From PALSA-693 sp963834725 (GTDB taxonomy: Bacteria > Actinomycetota > Acidimicrobiia > Acidimicrobiales > Palsa-688), in assembly GCA_963834725.1 (NCBI GenBank), contig CAWICN010000001.1:5580001-5644000 (forward strand): DNA of 64,000 nucleotides. The letters are read 5' to 3'. Below, piece after piece: positions 1 through 9,234 of this stretch (positions within the stretch are counted from its first letter, which is position 1; each line of letters opens with the position of its first letter). A program made the translations under genes and the position numbers. The notes beneath the pieces were generated by a model. The model ran no database searches, was not told the DNA's origin, and was given only the letters and a program-made list of their open reading frames with translations.

Positions 1-998
1 AGGCAGATGTTCACCGCGGTGTGGCGGCCGCCCTGGATCGCTACCTGGGCCACCTGAGTGAGCTGCTGGCCGTCCCGACCCCGGACCGCGGCCAGGTCGC
101 CGATGACGAACACCTCCGGATGCCCCGGAAGGGACAGATCGGCACATACCGGAATGGTGCCGGCACGGCCTTTCTCCCCCGGGATCGTGTCGGCCAGCGG
201 GTTGGCTCGCACGCCGGCGGTCCATATCACCGTGCGGGCGGCCATCGAGGTGCCATCGTCGAAACGGACTCCCTCAGCGGTTACCTCCGTCAGGCTGAGC
301 CCGAGCCGCACGTCGACGCCTTTTGCCTCCAATGCCCGCAACGCCGCCCGCTGAGAGGCAGGCGAGAATCCAGGCAACAGGTGATCGGTCAACTCCACCA
401 GGACCACCCTGGCCGACGACACATCCATGTAATGAAAATCTCTGGAAAGATTGTGCGTGATCAACTCGGAGAGGGCTCCAGCCATCTCGACCCCGGTTGG
501 TCCGCCTCCAACCAGCACGATGGTGAGCGCGCCCGACACCTCCGTCGGATCGGCCAAACCGTCGGCTTGCTCGAAAGCGTTGAGCACGTGGTTGCGCAGC
601 CGAACGGCGTCCAGCAGCGTCTTGAGGTGATAGGCGTGCTCGGCCACCCCGGGGATGCCGAAATCGTTCGTCGACGAGCCCGCCGCGAGGATCAGGAAGT
701 CGTACGGCACCAGCAGCTCGTCGTCGACCGTCACGACGCGCTCGCCGAGATTTACTCCGGACACCGTACCGAGCCGGACTCTGACGTTGACATACTGCGA
801 GCAAACCGACCGGATGGGATGGGCGATGTTGTCAGGGGAGAGAGCCGCCGTGGCCACCTGGTACAGCAGGGGCCAGAAGCCGTGATAGTTGTCACGGTCG
901 ATCAGCGTGATGTCGACGGGGGCCGCGGCGAGGCTGGTGACGACGTTGAGCCCGCCGAACCCACCACCGACGATCACCACCCGAGGTCGCACGGACAC
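1..998 (-). CDS. Type II NADH dehydrogenase (NAD(P)/FAD-dependent oxidoreductase), 3' end outside window
   Basis: The reading frame is open from a GTG at 998 to the left window edge (about 332 residues seen), so the C-terminus is missing. Residues 7-16 (VVIVGGGFGG) form the N-terminal FAD-binding dinucleotide fold. A second fold with VGGGPTGVEMAG near residue 160 binds NAD(P)H, and VFVIGD near residue 299 is the usual second FAD contact. This is the layout of single-subunit, non-proton-pumping NADH:quinone oxidoreductases, which sit on the inner face of the membrane and pass electrons to menaquinone. menB elsewhere in the window fits that quinone. It is transcribed away from uvrA, with about 70 bp between the starts. 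Other pyridine nucleotide-disulfide oxidoreductases share the fold, so the substrate is inferred. Confidence 0.88.
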   Translation of the reverse strand, partial: MSVRPRVVIVGGGFGGLNVVTSLAAAPVDITLIDRDNYHGFWPLLYQVATAALSPDNIAHPIRSVCSQYVNVRVRLGTVSGVNLGERVVTVDDELLVPYDFLILAAGSSTNDFGIPGVAEHAYHLKTLLDAVRLRNHVLNAFEQADGLADPTEVSGALTIVLVGGGPTGVEMAGALSELITHNLSRDFHYMDVSSARVVLVELTDHLLPGFSPASQRAALRALEAKGVDVRLGLSLTEVTAEGVRFDDGTSMAARTVIWTAGVRANPLADTIPGEKGRAGTIPVCADLSLPGHPEVFVIGDLAAVRGRDGQQLTQVAQVAIQGGRHTAVNIC

Positions 999-1068
999 AC
1001 CGCCGTTGTACTACGTCGTGTGTCACGAAATGCGCAGTCGAACGTTTGTTCGCTGATACCCTGAGACG

Positions 1069-3963
1069 GTGCCGGAGAAGGTGATGGCCCGTAGCGGTCA
1101 GGCAGGGAGCGGTCAGGCGGACGGCAGCAAGCTGGTGGTTCGCGGCGCTCGTGAGCACAACCTTCGCAATGTCTCCCTCGACCTGCCGCGCGATCGACTG
1201 ATCGTGTTCACCGGGCTGTCCGGCTCGGGCAAGAGCTCGCTGGCCTTCGACACTATCTATGCCGAAGGGCAGCGACGCTACGTGGAGTCGCTGTCCAGCT
1301 ACGCCCGGCAGTTCCTGGGCCAGATGGACAAGCCGGACGTCGACTTCATCGAGGGCCTCTCGCCCGCCATCTCCATCGACCAGAAATCGGCGTCGCGCAA
1401 CCCCCGATCGACGGTCGGGACTATCACCGAGATCTACGACTATCTCCGGCTGCTCTACGCCCGGGTAGGCGTACCGCATTGCCCCCGGGACGGAACCGTG
1501 GTGCAGCGCCAGACCCCCCAGCAGATCGTCGACCGAATCCTGGAGCTGCCGGACGGTACCCGATTCCAGGTGTTGGCCCCGGTCGTCCGGGGCCGCAAGG
1601 GCGAGTACCAGAGCCTGCTCGAAGAGCTGGCCGGGCAGGGGTTTGCCCGGGCGCGGATCGACGGTGAGGTGTACGAGCTGTCGGACCCGCCCAAGCTGGC
1701 CCGCTACGAGATCCACACCATCGAGGTGGTGGTCGACCGCCTGGTCAAGCGGGAGGGGATCGAGCGGCGCCTCACTGACTCGCTGGAGACGGCGCTGCGC
1801 CTGGCCGAGGGGGTGGCCGAGGTGCAGCTGGTGGCCCGGGACGACGAGCCGCCGCTGGATGACGACACGCTCACCTTCAGCCAGCACCTGGCCTGTCCGA
1901 CCTGCGGCTTGTCCTTCGACGAGCTCGCCCCGCGCAACTTCAGCTTCAACTCACCGTACGGAGCATGTCCCAACTGCGACGGGCTGGGGACCCGGTTTGA
2001 AGTCGATCCCGAGCTGGTGGTCAGGGACCCGGAGATGTCGATCGAGGAGGGCGCCGTCACCCCCTGGGCCGGCGGGCGCGGCGAGTACTTCGGCCGGGTG
2101 CTCGAGGCTCTGGCGACCGCCAACGGTTTTTCGGTGTCCATGCCGTGGAGGGACCTGAAGAAATCCGACCAGAAGCTGGTGCTCTTCGGCTCGGCCAATC
2201 GCAAAGTTCACGTGCAGTACCGCAACCGGTACGGGCGGGTGCGCAGCTACGACACCCACTACGAGGGCGTGGTGCCCTGGTTGGCCCGGCGCCATGCCGA
2301 GGCCGAGTCGGATCACTCCCGCGAAGCGATCGAGGGGTACATGCGCGAGGTGCCGTGCCCGGCGTGCGGGGGGGCTCGCCTCAGGCCCGAGAGCCTCGCC
2401 GTGACCGTCGCTGGCCGAAACATTTTCGAGCTCTGCGACCTGGCGCTGCGGGACGCCACCCGGCAGATGATCAGCCTGGAGCTGTCCGAGCGGGATCATC
2501 TCATCGCCGACCGGGTCCTGCGGGAGATCCGGGCCCGGATGCAGTTCCTGCTCGACGTGGGCCTCGACTACCTGAGCCTCAACCGCTCAGCGGCCACCCT
2601 CGCCGGAGGGGAAGCGCAGCGCATCCGCCTGGCGTCGCAGATCGGCAGCGGCCTGGTTGGCGTGCTCTACGTGCTCGACGAACCGTCGATCGGCTTGCAT
2701 CAGCGAGACAACCACAAGCTCATCGAGACCCTCTTGCGGCTCCGCGACCTGGGCAACACCGTGATCGTGGTCGAGCACGACGAGGACACCATTCGCGTCG
2801 CCGACCACGTGGTCGACATCGGACCGGGTGCCGGGGAGCACGGGGGCAACATCGTGGTGTCAGGCCCGGTTGATGCCCTCCTCAAGTCGAAGGCGTCCAT
2901 CACCGGCCAGTACCTGACCCGCAGGCGGCGCATCCCGGTGCCATCCATGCGCCGGGAGCCGAAGGGCATGGTGACGGTGCGAGGGGCGCGTGAGCACAAT
3001 CTCAAGGCCATCGACGTCGACTTCCCGCTCGGCTGCATGGTGGCCGTGACCGGGGTGTCCGGATCGGGCAAGTCCACGCTCGTCAACGACATCCTCTTAC
3101 GGGCGCTGATGCAGCGCGTCTACCGGTCGAAGGAGGTGCCCGGCCGCCACACCCGCATCGAGGGGGCCGAGAGCCTCGACAAGGTGATCAGCATCGACCA
3201 GTCGCCGATCGGGCGGACGCCCCGGTCGAACCCGGCCACCTACACGGGGGTGTTCGACCACATCCGCCGGCTGTTCAGTGCGACGACCGAGGCGAAGGTG
3301 CGGGGGTACCAGCCGGGAAGGTTCTCGTTCAATGTCAATGGCGGACGGTGCGAGGCCTGCGCCGGCGACGGGACCATCAAGATCGAGATGCACTTCCTGC
3401 CCGACGTCTACGTTCCCTGCGAAGTCTGCAAGGGCGCCCGCTACAACCGGGACACGCTGGACATCACCTTCAAGGGGAAGAATATCGCCGAGGTGCTCGA
3501 CATGCCTTGCGAGGAGGCGCTCGACTTCTTCGCCAACCAGCCGGTCATCGCCCGCCACATGCAGACGCTGGTGGACGTCGGGCTCGGCTACGTGCGGCTC
3601 GGACAGCCTGCCCCAACCCTCTCCGGCGGCGAGGCTCAGCGAATCAAGCTGGCCAGCGAACTCTCCAAACGGTCGACCGGCCACACCATCTACATGCTCG
3701 ACGAGCCCACCACCGGCCTGCATTTCGAGGACATCCGCAAGCTGCTCAGTGTGCTGTCGCGCCTGGTCGATCAGGGCAACACGGTCCTCATCATCGAGCA
3801 CAACCTGGACGTCATCAAGACCGCCGACTGGATCATCGACCTCGGGCCCGAGGGCGGGGATGGGGGCGGTCGGGTTGTCGTGGAGGGGACTCCAGAAACG
3901 GTGGCCAAGACCCGTGACAGTTACACGGGGCAGTTCCTGGACCGCTTGCTCGTCCCGGCCTGA
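1069..3963 (+). CDS. uvrA: Excinuclease ABC subunit UvrA
   Basis: This is the damage-recognition ATPase of nucleotide excision repair: UvrA dimers load UvrB onto lesions and are then released. The 964 residues match the family length and the frame is intact. There are two ABC ATPase halves. The first has Walker A GLSGSGKSS (about residues 49-57), signature LAGGEAQRIRLAS (about 513) and Walker B VLDEPSIGLH (about 534). The second has GVSGSGKST (about 662), LSGGEAQRIKLAS (about 851) and MLDEPTTGLH (about 875). Zinc-finger cysteine pairs appear near 275 (CPTC ... CPNC) and 761-787 (CEAC ... CEVC). The start is a GTG at 1069; the next in-frame alternative is an ATG five codons on. uvrB is not in view, and uvrC lies about 1.7 kb downstream beyond nadA. 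Confidence 0.98.
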   Translation: MPEKVMARSGQAGSGQADGSKLVVRGAREHNLRNVSLDLPRDRLIVFTGLSGSGKSSLAFDTIYAEGQRRYVESLSSYARQFLGQMDKPDVDFIEGLSPAISIDQKSASRNPRSTVGTITEIYDYLRLLYARVGVPHCPRDGTVVQRQTPQQIVDRILELPDGTRFQVLAPVVRGRKGEYQSLLEELAGQGFARARIDGEVYELSDPPKLARYEIHTIEVVVDRLVKREGIERRLTDSLETALRLAEGVAEVQLVARDDEPPLDDDTLTFSQHLACPTCGLSFDELAPRNFSFNSPYGACPNCDGLGTRFEVDPELVVRDPEMSIEEGAVTPWAGGRGEYFGRVLEALATANGFSVSMPWRDLKKSDQKLVLFGSANRKVHVQYRNRYGRVRSYDTHYEGVVPWLARRHAEAESDHSREAIEGYMREVPCPACGGARLRPESLAVTVAGRNIFELCDLALRDATRQMISLELSERDHLIADRVLREIRARMQFLLDVGLDYLSLNRSAATLAGGEAQRIRLASQIGSGLVGVLYVLDEPSIGLHQRDNHKLIETLLRLRDLGNTVIVVEHDEDTIRVADHVVDIGPGAGEHGGNIVVSGPVDALLKSKASITGQYLTRRRRIPVPSMRREPKGMVTVRGAREHNLKAIDVDFPLGCMVAVTGVSGSGKSTLVNDILLRALMQRVYRSKEVPGRHTRIEGAESLDKVISIDQSPIGRTPRSNPATYTGVFDHIRRLFSATTEAKVRGYQPGRFSFNVNGGRCEACAGDGTIKIEMHFLPDVYVPCEVCKGARYNRDTLDITFKGKNIAEVLDMPCEEALDFFANQPVIARHMQTLVDVGLGYVRLGQPAPTLSGGEAQRIKLASELSKRSTGHTIYMLDEPTTGLHFEDIRKLLSVLSRLVDQGNTVLIIEHNLDVIKTADWIIDLGPEGGDGGGRVVVEGTPETVAKTRDSYTGQFLDRLLVPA

Positions 3964-4407
3964 GGTGAGTGACGCTCGGTCCGGCTGCAGCGGCCCGCCG
4001 ATCCGCCGATCCGGCGTCAACGGAGATCGATTGGACCGGCTCCAGCGACTCGCCGATCCGGGGTGAACGGATCGGGGCCTCGCTGCGCCGGCCCGCTCTC
4101 ATCACCCTCGCAGGCCGATGGTTGAAGTGAGGCCGGGGGGCGAGCGGCCGGGGCAGGCGTCTCTGGCACGAATTGACCCTGAGCCCCCGGCGATTCTGAG
4201 GTGAAATGCGTGTGCCTGTCGAGGCACAGCATTTCATGCACCCCAAGCGGCCGCCAGGCCATCAAGACTCTGAAGCGAATTGGGCCCGAACGAGGGTTCC
4301 AGGTCACTTTTCTGTGCGCAACAGTGCCCAGTCGAAGCGGGCCGCGCTACAGAGAAAGCAAAGGAAGCGCCCACAAAGCCAGCCACCTACTAATGAACGG
4401 CTGCAGC
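3964..4407. other. Intergenic region between convergent uvrA and nadA
   Basis: This 444-bp stretch separates convergent genes. It contains short imperfect repeats of the type gccgatccg near 3998-4060. I see no convincing gene, RNA or U-tract terminator in it. Confidence 0.5.
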
Positions 4408-5529
4408 TCAGGTGATGTCGAGCATGCGCTGGAGCGCCACCCGGGACCAGTCGGCCACCTCCCCCTCGACGGTGATGCGGTTGACCACCCGGCCGGCGAC
4501 CAGTTCCTCGAGAACCCAGCAGAGGTGGGCCGCGTCGATGCGGAACATGGTCGAGCACGGGCAGATGAGCGGGTCCAGCGACTCGACCCGAAGGTGCGGG
4601 TGCTCGGCGCCGAGACGCTGCACCAGATGGATCTCGGTGCCGATCCCGAGCACCGTTCCCGCCGCCGCCCGGTCGACGGCTCGAATGATGTAGTCGGTAG
4701 ATCCCACCTCGTCGGCCAGCTCGACGACCTCGTGACTGCACTCGGGGTGAACGACGACCCGACCATCCGGATACCGCTCCCGGAAGTCGGCCACGTGCTC
4801 GGGCCGGAACCGCTGATGCACCGAGCAGTGACCCTTCCACAGCAGGAAGCGAGCCTCTTTGATCATCCGCTCGTCGAGGCCGCCCCGCTCGCGCCGGGGA
4901 TCCCAGACCGCCATGGCGCTGGCGGGGTAACCGAGCTCGAACGCGGTGTTGCGGCCAAGGTGCTGATCGGGGAAGAACAGGACCTTCACTCCTGAACCGT
5001 CGTGGGCAGGTCCCGGGTGCTGGGTCAGGGCCCAGGTCAGTACCGCCCGGGCATTGGACGAGGTGCACACGGCGCCGCCGTGGCGACCGACGAAGGCCTT
5101 GAGGGCAGCGGCCGAGTTCATATAGGTGATCGGCACGACGGCGTCAATGTCGGTCACCCGGGCCAGCTCCTCCCAGGCCTCCTCCACCGACTCGAGGTCG
5201 GCCATGTCGGCCATCGAACAGCCGGCGTTGAGGTCGGGCAGGATCACCTGCTGGTCGGGCCCGGTGAGCACATCCGCCGATTCGGCCATGAAGTGAACCC
5301 CGCAGAACACCACGTACTCGGCGTCGCGGGCCGCCGCGGCCTGGCGGGACAACCCGAAGGAGTCACCCCGGGCGTCCGCCCAGCGCATGACCTCATCCCG
5401 CTGGTAGTGGTGGCCAAGGATCATCACGCGGGTTCCCAGCGACCCCCTGGCGGCGCCGATCCGCCGCGCCAGATCCTCGCTGGTTACATCTGTATAGCCC
5501 CCCGGGAGGGGCGTCTGGAGTCGAAGCAC
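4408..5529 (-). CDS. nadA: Quinolinate synthase NadA
   Basis: NadA condenses iminoaspartate with dihydroxyacetone phosphate to quinolinate in de novo NAD synthesis and carries an oxygen-sensitive [4Fe-4S] cluster. The 373-residue protein has HHYQ (40-43), the candidate cluster cysteines C104 (NAGCSM), C264 (HPECSH) and C323/C325 (ICPC), plus FFPDQHLGRN near 186-194. The start chosen is a GTG at 5529, preceded by GGAGGT eight bases upstream. The frame stays open far beyond it, but that extension is antisense to uvrC and not protein-like. nadB and nadC, often adjacent in actinobacteria, are not next to it. It is divergent from uvrC. Confidence 0.96.
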   Translation of the reverse strand: MLRLQTPLPGGYTDVTSEDLARRIGAARGSLGTRVMILGHHYQRDEVMRWADARGDSFGLSRQAAAARDAEYVVFCGVHFMAESADVLTGPDQQVILPDLNAGCSMADMADLESVEEAWEELARVTDIDAVVPITYMNSAAALKAFVGRHGGAVCTSSNARAVLTWALTQHPGPAHDGSGVKVLFFPDQHLGRNTAFELGYPASAMAVWDPRRERGGLDERMIKEARFLLWKGHCSVHQRFRPEHVADFRERYPDGRVVVHPECSHEVVELADEVGSTDYIIRAVDRAAAGTVLGIGTEIHLVQRLGAEHPHLRVESLDPLICPCSTMFRIDAAHLCWVLEELVAGRVVNRITVEGEVADWSRVALQRMLDIT

Positions 5530-5673
5530 TGAAATAGACCTCCAGGGCGGAGCACCTCGATGTGGTCGGCGGGGACAGCCCGGTCGCCCATCCGCGGGGA
5601 TGTCGGCCTCGAGGTGGATATGTCGCCGGATACCGGGCCGGCGTGACAACATCATACGGCCCGGCGCGCCATC

Positions 5674-7758
5674 GTGCGGAGAAACCGCGACCGTGTCGCG
5701 CTGCGGCAGAGTGGGAGGGTGCTCACCCGACCGCCCGCCGGAACGATCCCCGACGCCCCGGGCTCCTACCAGTTCCAGGATCGAGACGGACGGGTGATCT
5801 ATGTCGGCAAGGCGAAGTCGCTGCGCAGCCGGCTCTCCAACTACTTCCAGAACCCCGCCAGCCTCCCGGTGAGGACGGCGCAGATGGTGGCGCAGGCGGA
5901 AAGCGTCGAGTGGATTCAAGTCCGCAACGACGTGGAAGCGGTCATGCTCGAGTACAGCCTCATCAAGCAGCACAAGCCGCGCTTCAACGTGAGGTTGAGG
6001 GACGACAAGAGCTACCCGTTCCTCGCCGTGACCCTCAATGATGAATGGCCGCGAGCCATGGTCAGGAGGGGCACCAAGGACAAGGGGAGCCGTTATTTCG
6101 GCCCGTACGCCCACGCTTATGCCATCCGGGAGACCCTGGACTCGCTCCTGCGCACCTTTCCGATCCGCACCTGCAGCGACAGCAAGTTCCGCACCCACCA
6201 GCGACTCGGGAAGCCGTGCCTGCTGTACCACATCGAGAAGTGCTCGGGCCCCTGCGTCGGCAATATCGACCGCGCCGCCTACGAGACCCTGGTAGGCGAC
6301 CTCGTCGCATTTCTCGACGGCGAAACCCAGCCGGTCGTGAAGAGCCTCGAGGCGGAAATGCTCCGGGCCTCGGATGCCATGGAGTACGAACGCGCCGGCC
6401 GGTTGCGCGATCGTCTCACCGCGGTCCGCAAAGCCATCGAGAAGCAGCAGATGGTCGTCGAGCGAGCCGAGGATCTGGACTGTTTCGGCCTGGTGGAGGA
6501 CGAACTGGAGGCGGCCATCCAGGTCTTCTACGTGCGCCGGGGCCGGGTGGTAGGCCGGAAAGGGTTCATCATGGACAAGGTCGAGGATCTCAACCGGGCC
6601 CAGCTCGTCGCCAGGGTGCTCGAACAGCACTATGCGGACGCGCCTCTTGGCGTCCCGCCGCTCGTGATCGTGCCCGACGTCCCGGACGACGCCGACACCC
6701 TCCAGGCGTGGCTGGCCCTGCTCCGGGCCGGACCCGTCCTGCCGAATGGTGAGGGTGCTGAAGGGGAAGGCGCCGATGGGGATGGCACGAGCACCGAACG
6801 ACCGGACAACGGCCACTCAGCTCCTCCACGCCGGGTCCTGGCCGACGTCGAGTGGTGGGCGGCGTCAGGGCGGTACCGGGTCGAACGCAGCGTCAATCCG
6901 ACGGCGCGGTCGGGCGTCCGGGTGGAGATCCGGGCCCCGCAGCGAGGGGAGAAGAAGACCCTCCTCGAGATGGTCACCCGGAACGCCGGGGAGGAGTTCA
7001 CCAGGCATCGCCTCAGGCGGGCGGCCGACCACAATGCCCGGGCGCGGGCGCTCAATGCCCTGCAGGACGACCTTGATCTCCCGGAGGCCCCGCTGCGCAT
7101 CGAGTGCTACGACATGAGCCACCTGCAGGGCACCGATTACGTCGGGAGCATGGTCGTCATGGAGGACGGCCTGCCCCGCCCGCAGGAGTACCGCCGCTTC
7201 AAGATCCGCACGGTCGAGCAAAACGACGACTTCGCGGCCATGGGCGAGGTCCTCACCCGCCGGCTGCGCGCCTACCTGGCGGAACGGGACAAGCCGGTCG
7301 AGGACCGCCGGCGACGGTTCGCTTATCCGCCGCAACTGTTGCTCGTCGACGGCGGGCAGGGGCAGCTCAACGTCGCCCTAAGCGTCCTGGAACAGCTCGG
7401 GCTGGAAGATGAGATCCCGGTGGCGGCTCTGGCCAAGCAGTTCGAGGAGGTTTACGTGCCCGGCCGGGCCGATCCGGTGCGGATCCCGCGGACCTCCGAG
7501 TCCCTCTACCTGCTCCAGCAGATCAGGGATGAGGCCCATCGCTTCGCCATCACGTATCACCGCAATCTTCGGGGAAAGAGGATGACCGCTTCGGTCCTCG
7601 ACGAGGTGCCGGGGCTCGGCCCTGGTCGCAAGAAACGGCTGGTTCGCGAGTTCGGAGGTGTCAACGCCGTGAAGGCGGCGTCGCTCGAAAACCTGCACGA
7701 GCTGTCTTGGCTGCCGGAAAAAGTGGCGGACGCGGTCTACAGCAAGCTGCACGGCTAG
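5674..7758 (+). CDS. uvrC: Excinuclease ABC subunit UvrC
   Basis: UvrC makes both incisions around a lesion in the UvrB-DNA complex. Domains in order are a GIY-YIG nuclease (about residues 29-105, with PGSYQF and VIYVGKAK), a UVR domain that contacts UvrB (about 228-260), the RNase H-like second nuclease (IECYDMSHLQG near 476, LLVDGGQGQLN near 555), and tandem helix-hairpin-helix motifs (PGLGPGRKKRL near 645). At 694 residues it is slightly long because of a charged, low-complexity insert near 355-375. The listed GTG start is the most upstream option. The in-frame GTG at 5719 places the first conserved residue nearer the family norm and may be the true start. rapZ and yvcK follow in their usual order after a 3-kb insertion of other genes. 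Confidence 0.96.
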   Translation: MRRNRDRVALRQSGRVLTRPPAGTIPDAPGSYQFQDRDGRVIYVGKAKSLRSRLSNYFQNPASLPVRTAQMVAQAESVEWIQVRNDVEAVMLEYSLIKQHKPRFNVRLRDDKSYPFLAVTLNDEWPRAMVRRGTKDKGSRYFGPYAHAYAIRETLDSLLRTFPIRTCSDSKFRTHQRLGKPCLLYHIEKCSGPCVGNIDRAAYETLVGDLVAFLDGETQPVVKSLEAEMLRASDAMEYERAGRLRDRLTAVRKAIEKQQMVVERAEDLDCFGLVEDELEAAIQVFYVRRGRVVGRKGFIMDKVEDLNRAQLVARVLEQHYADAPLGVPPLVIVPDVPDDADTLQAWLALLRAGPVLPNGEGAEGEGADGDGTSTERPDNGHSAPPRRVLADVEWWAASGRYRVERSVNPTARSGVRVEIRAPQRGEKKTLLEMVTRNAGEEFTRHRLRRAADHNARARALNALQDDLDLPEAPLRIECYDMSHLQGTDYVGSMVVMEDGLPRPQEYRRFKIRTVEQNDDFAAMGEVLTRRLRAYLAERDKPVEDRRRRFAYPPQLLLVDGGQGQLNVALSVLEQLGLEDEIPVAALAKQFEEVYVPGRADPVRIPRTSESLYLLQQIRDEAHRFAITYHRNLRGKRMTASVLDEVPGLGPGRKKRLVREFGGVNAVKAASLENLHELSWLPEKVADAVYSKLHG

Positions 7759-7794
7759 CCAGCGGACAGGCCTGCCGCGGGCGTCAATCGGCTC

Positions 7795-8271
7795 ACCATC
7801 GAGTGCACCACGACAGGCGATCCCGGACCACCCCCCGTTGTTGCTGATCATGCGTCTCGGCGCCCAGCTGACCGCCCGGGATGACGGGATGGCGAAACGC
7901 CAGAGCCGGCCTACCTGCCGGCGGACATGGCCGACGATGCGGCCTGGCTGTTCGACGCCCTCGGGATCCCGTCTGCCCACGTGCTCGGCGCCCCCATGGG
8001 CGGGATGATCGCCCAGAGCTTCGCTATCCAGTATCCAGAGCGCGTCCGCACCCTCGTGCCGATCATGTCGACCACCGGGGACCCCGTGGGTCAGCCCCAC
8101 CCGGACGTGTTCGAAGCCCTTCTCGCGTCCGCGCCCACCGACCGGGCCGACGTGGTCGCCGAGGCCATCCCTGGCGCCAGCTCGTGGATCATCCCGGGTA
8201 TCGGTCACGACCTCCCTCCGGAGCTTTTCGAGGAGATGGCCGATCGGGTGGCTGTGCTCGCCCGGGGGTAG
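7795..8271 (+). pseudogene. Alpha/beta hydrolase relic (frameshifted, internally deleted)
   Basis: Pieces of one alpha/beta hydrolase can be read in different frames. TGDPGPPPV near 7815 is followed after a frameshift by LLLIMRLGAQLTARDDG near 7843. A longer frame from 7927 then gives ADDAAWLFDALGI, the nucleophile elbow as GAPMGG (Pro where the catalytic Ser of GxSxGG should be), MSTTGDP, and a C-terminal AIPGASSWIIPGIGHDLPP with the family histidine. The segments between the oxyanion region and the first helix, and between the cap and the acid, are missing. The gene has lost its catalytic serine and about half its length, so it is almost certainly dead. Confidence 0.75.
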
Positions 8272-8342
8272 CTCGACCAGGGTTGACTGTCTCCGGGCGA
8301 CCGGCTGACGTAGGGTAGCGGCCTTCGGTGCCGTCCCGATCC

Positions 8343-8459
8343 CCCGGCTGCCCTCGCCGGGGGATCCGGCTCTCGCCGCACCCCGGCTGCCCTCGCCGGG
8401 GGATCCGGCTCTCGCCGCACCCCGGCTGCCCTCGCCGGGGGATCCGGCTCTCGCCGCAC
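8343..8459. repeat. Three perfect tandem 39-bp repeats upstream of the methyltransferase gene
   Basis: A 39-bp unit beginning cccggctgccctcgccgg is present three times head to tail (8343-8381, 8382-8420, 8421-8459), followed by the first bases of a fourth copy. The unit is a multiple of three and open in the frame of the downstream gene, giving a 13-residue Pro/Arg-rich repeat, but it lies upstream of the better start at 8478. Confidence 0.9.
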
Positions 8460-8477
8460 CCCGGCTACCGTCTCCAC

Positions 8478-9221
8478 GTGTCCCAAGCGCCTGCAGCAGA
8501 CCCGGGTTGGGAGACGTGCGCGGAGTGGTGGCAGCAGGAGTTCACCAACGGCGCCGACGCCGAGTATGAGGAACAGATCCTCCCCATTCTCGCCGCCCAT
8601 CTCCGGGGATCCGAGTGCGTGCTCGACATCGGTTGTGGGGAAGGACAGGTGGGCCGCCGAGCCGCCCGCCTCCGTACCGTCAAGTTCGTGGTCGGCGCCG
8701 ATCCGACGTGGGCCCAGATCAAGATGGCGGCCAGGCGCGGCGGGGGAGTGACCGCCACCCGCGCCGAGGCGGCTCGTCTTCCCTTTCGCCGGGACAGCTT
8801 CGATGCCGTCGTGGCGTGCCTGGTCTTCGAGCACATCGAGGAGTTCGACGAGTCGATCGCGGAGGTGGGACGGGTGCTGGCGCCGGGAGGGCGCTTCTTG
8901 CTGTTGCTGAACCACCCGCTCCTGCAGGCGCCGAACTCTGGCTGGATCGACGACACCATTCTCAACGAGCAGTATTGGCGCATCGGCCCCTACCTCGTCG
9001 AGGATTCCCGCCTCGAAGAAGTGGAGAAGGACGTCTGGATCCGGTTCATCCACCGGCCCTTGTCGAGGTACATCAACGCCATGGCCGCGGCCGGTCTGTA
9101 CCTGACATGGATGGAGGAGCCGGTGCCCCCGCAGGGGTTCCTGGAGCGGGCCCACGAATACGGCGAGGCGGCCACGATCCCGCGCCTGGTGGTACTGCGG
9201 ACCGAGAAGCTGCGGGGATGA
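8478..9221 (+). CDS. Class I SAM-dependent methyltransferase
   Basis: A 247-residue protein of the Methyltransf_11 type. Motif I is CVLDIGCGEGQVGRRAA near residues 47-63. An acidic residue ends strand 2 (VVGADP), motif II is DSFDAVVACLVFEHIEE and motif III is VLAPGGRFLLLLNHP. These bind S-adenosylmethionine; the acceptor cannot be deduced. A start at GTG 8478 gives VSQAPAADPG..., whereas an upstream in-frame start at 8328 would add the Pro/Arg translation of the 39-bp tandem repeats, which is not typical of the family. No Shine-Dalgarno stands out. The gene is convergent with the AbiEi/DUF559 gene, 13 bp away. Confidence 0.88.
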   Translation: MSQAPAADPGWETCAEWWQQEFTNGADAEYEEQILPILAAHLRGSECVLDIGCGEGQVGRRAARLRTVKFVVGADPTWAQIKMAARRGGGVTATRAEAARLPFRRDSFDAVVACLVFEHIEEFDESIAEVGRVLAPGGRFLLLLNHPLLQAPNSGWIDDTILNEQYWRIGPYLVEDSRLEEVEKDVWIRFIHRPLSRYINAMAAAGLYLTWMEEPVPPQGFLERAHEYGEAATIPRLVVLRTEKLRG

Positions 9222-9234
9222 CGGGGCCGGCTCG

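Noticed and set aside
5530..6816. Long minus-strand open frame extending nadA upstream to 6816
   Set aside because: It is antisense to uvrC, lacks conserved residues, and a GTG with a good Shine-Dalgarno at 5529 already gives a normal-length NadA.
8343..8459. 39-bp repeats (and the 33-bp repeats at 17920) as a CRISPR array
   Set aside because: Copies are directly adjacent with no unique spacers, and no cas genes are present.
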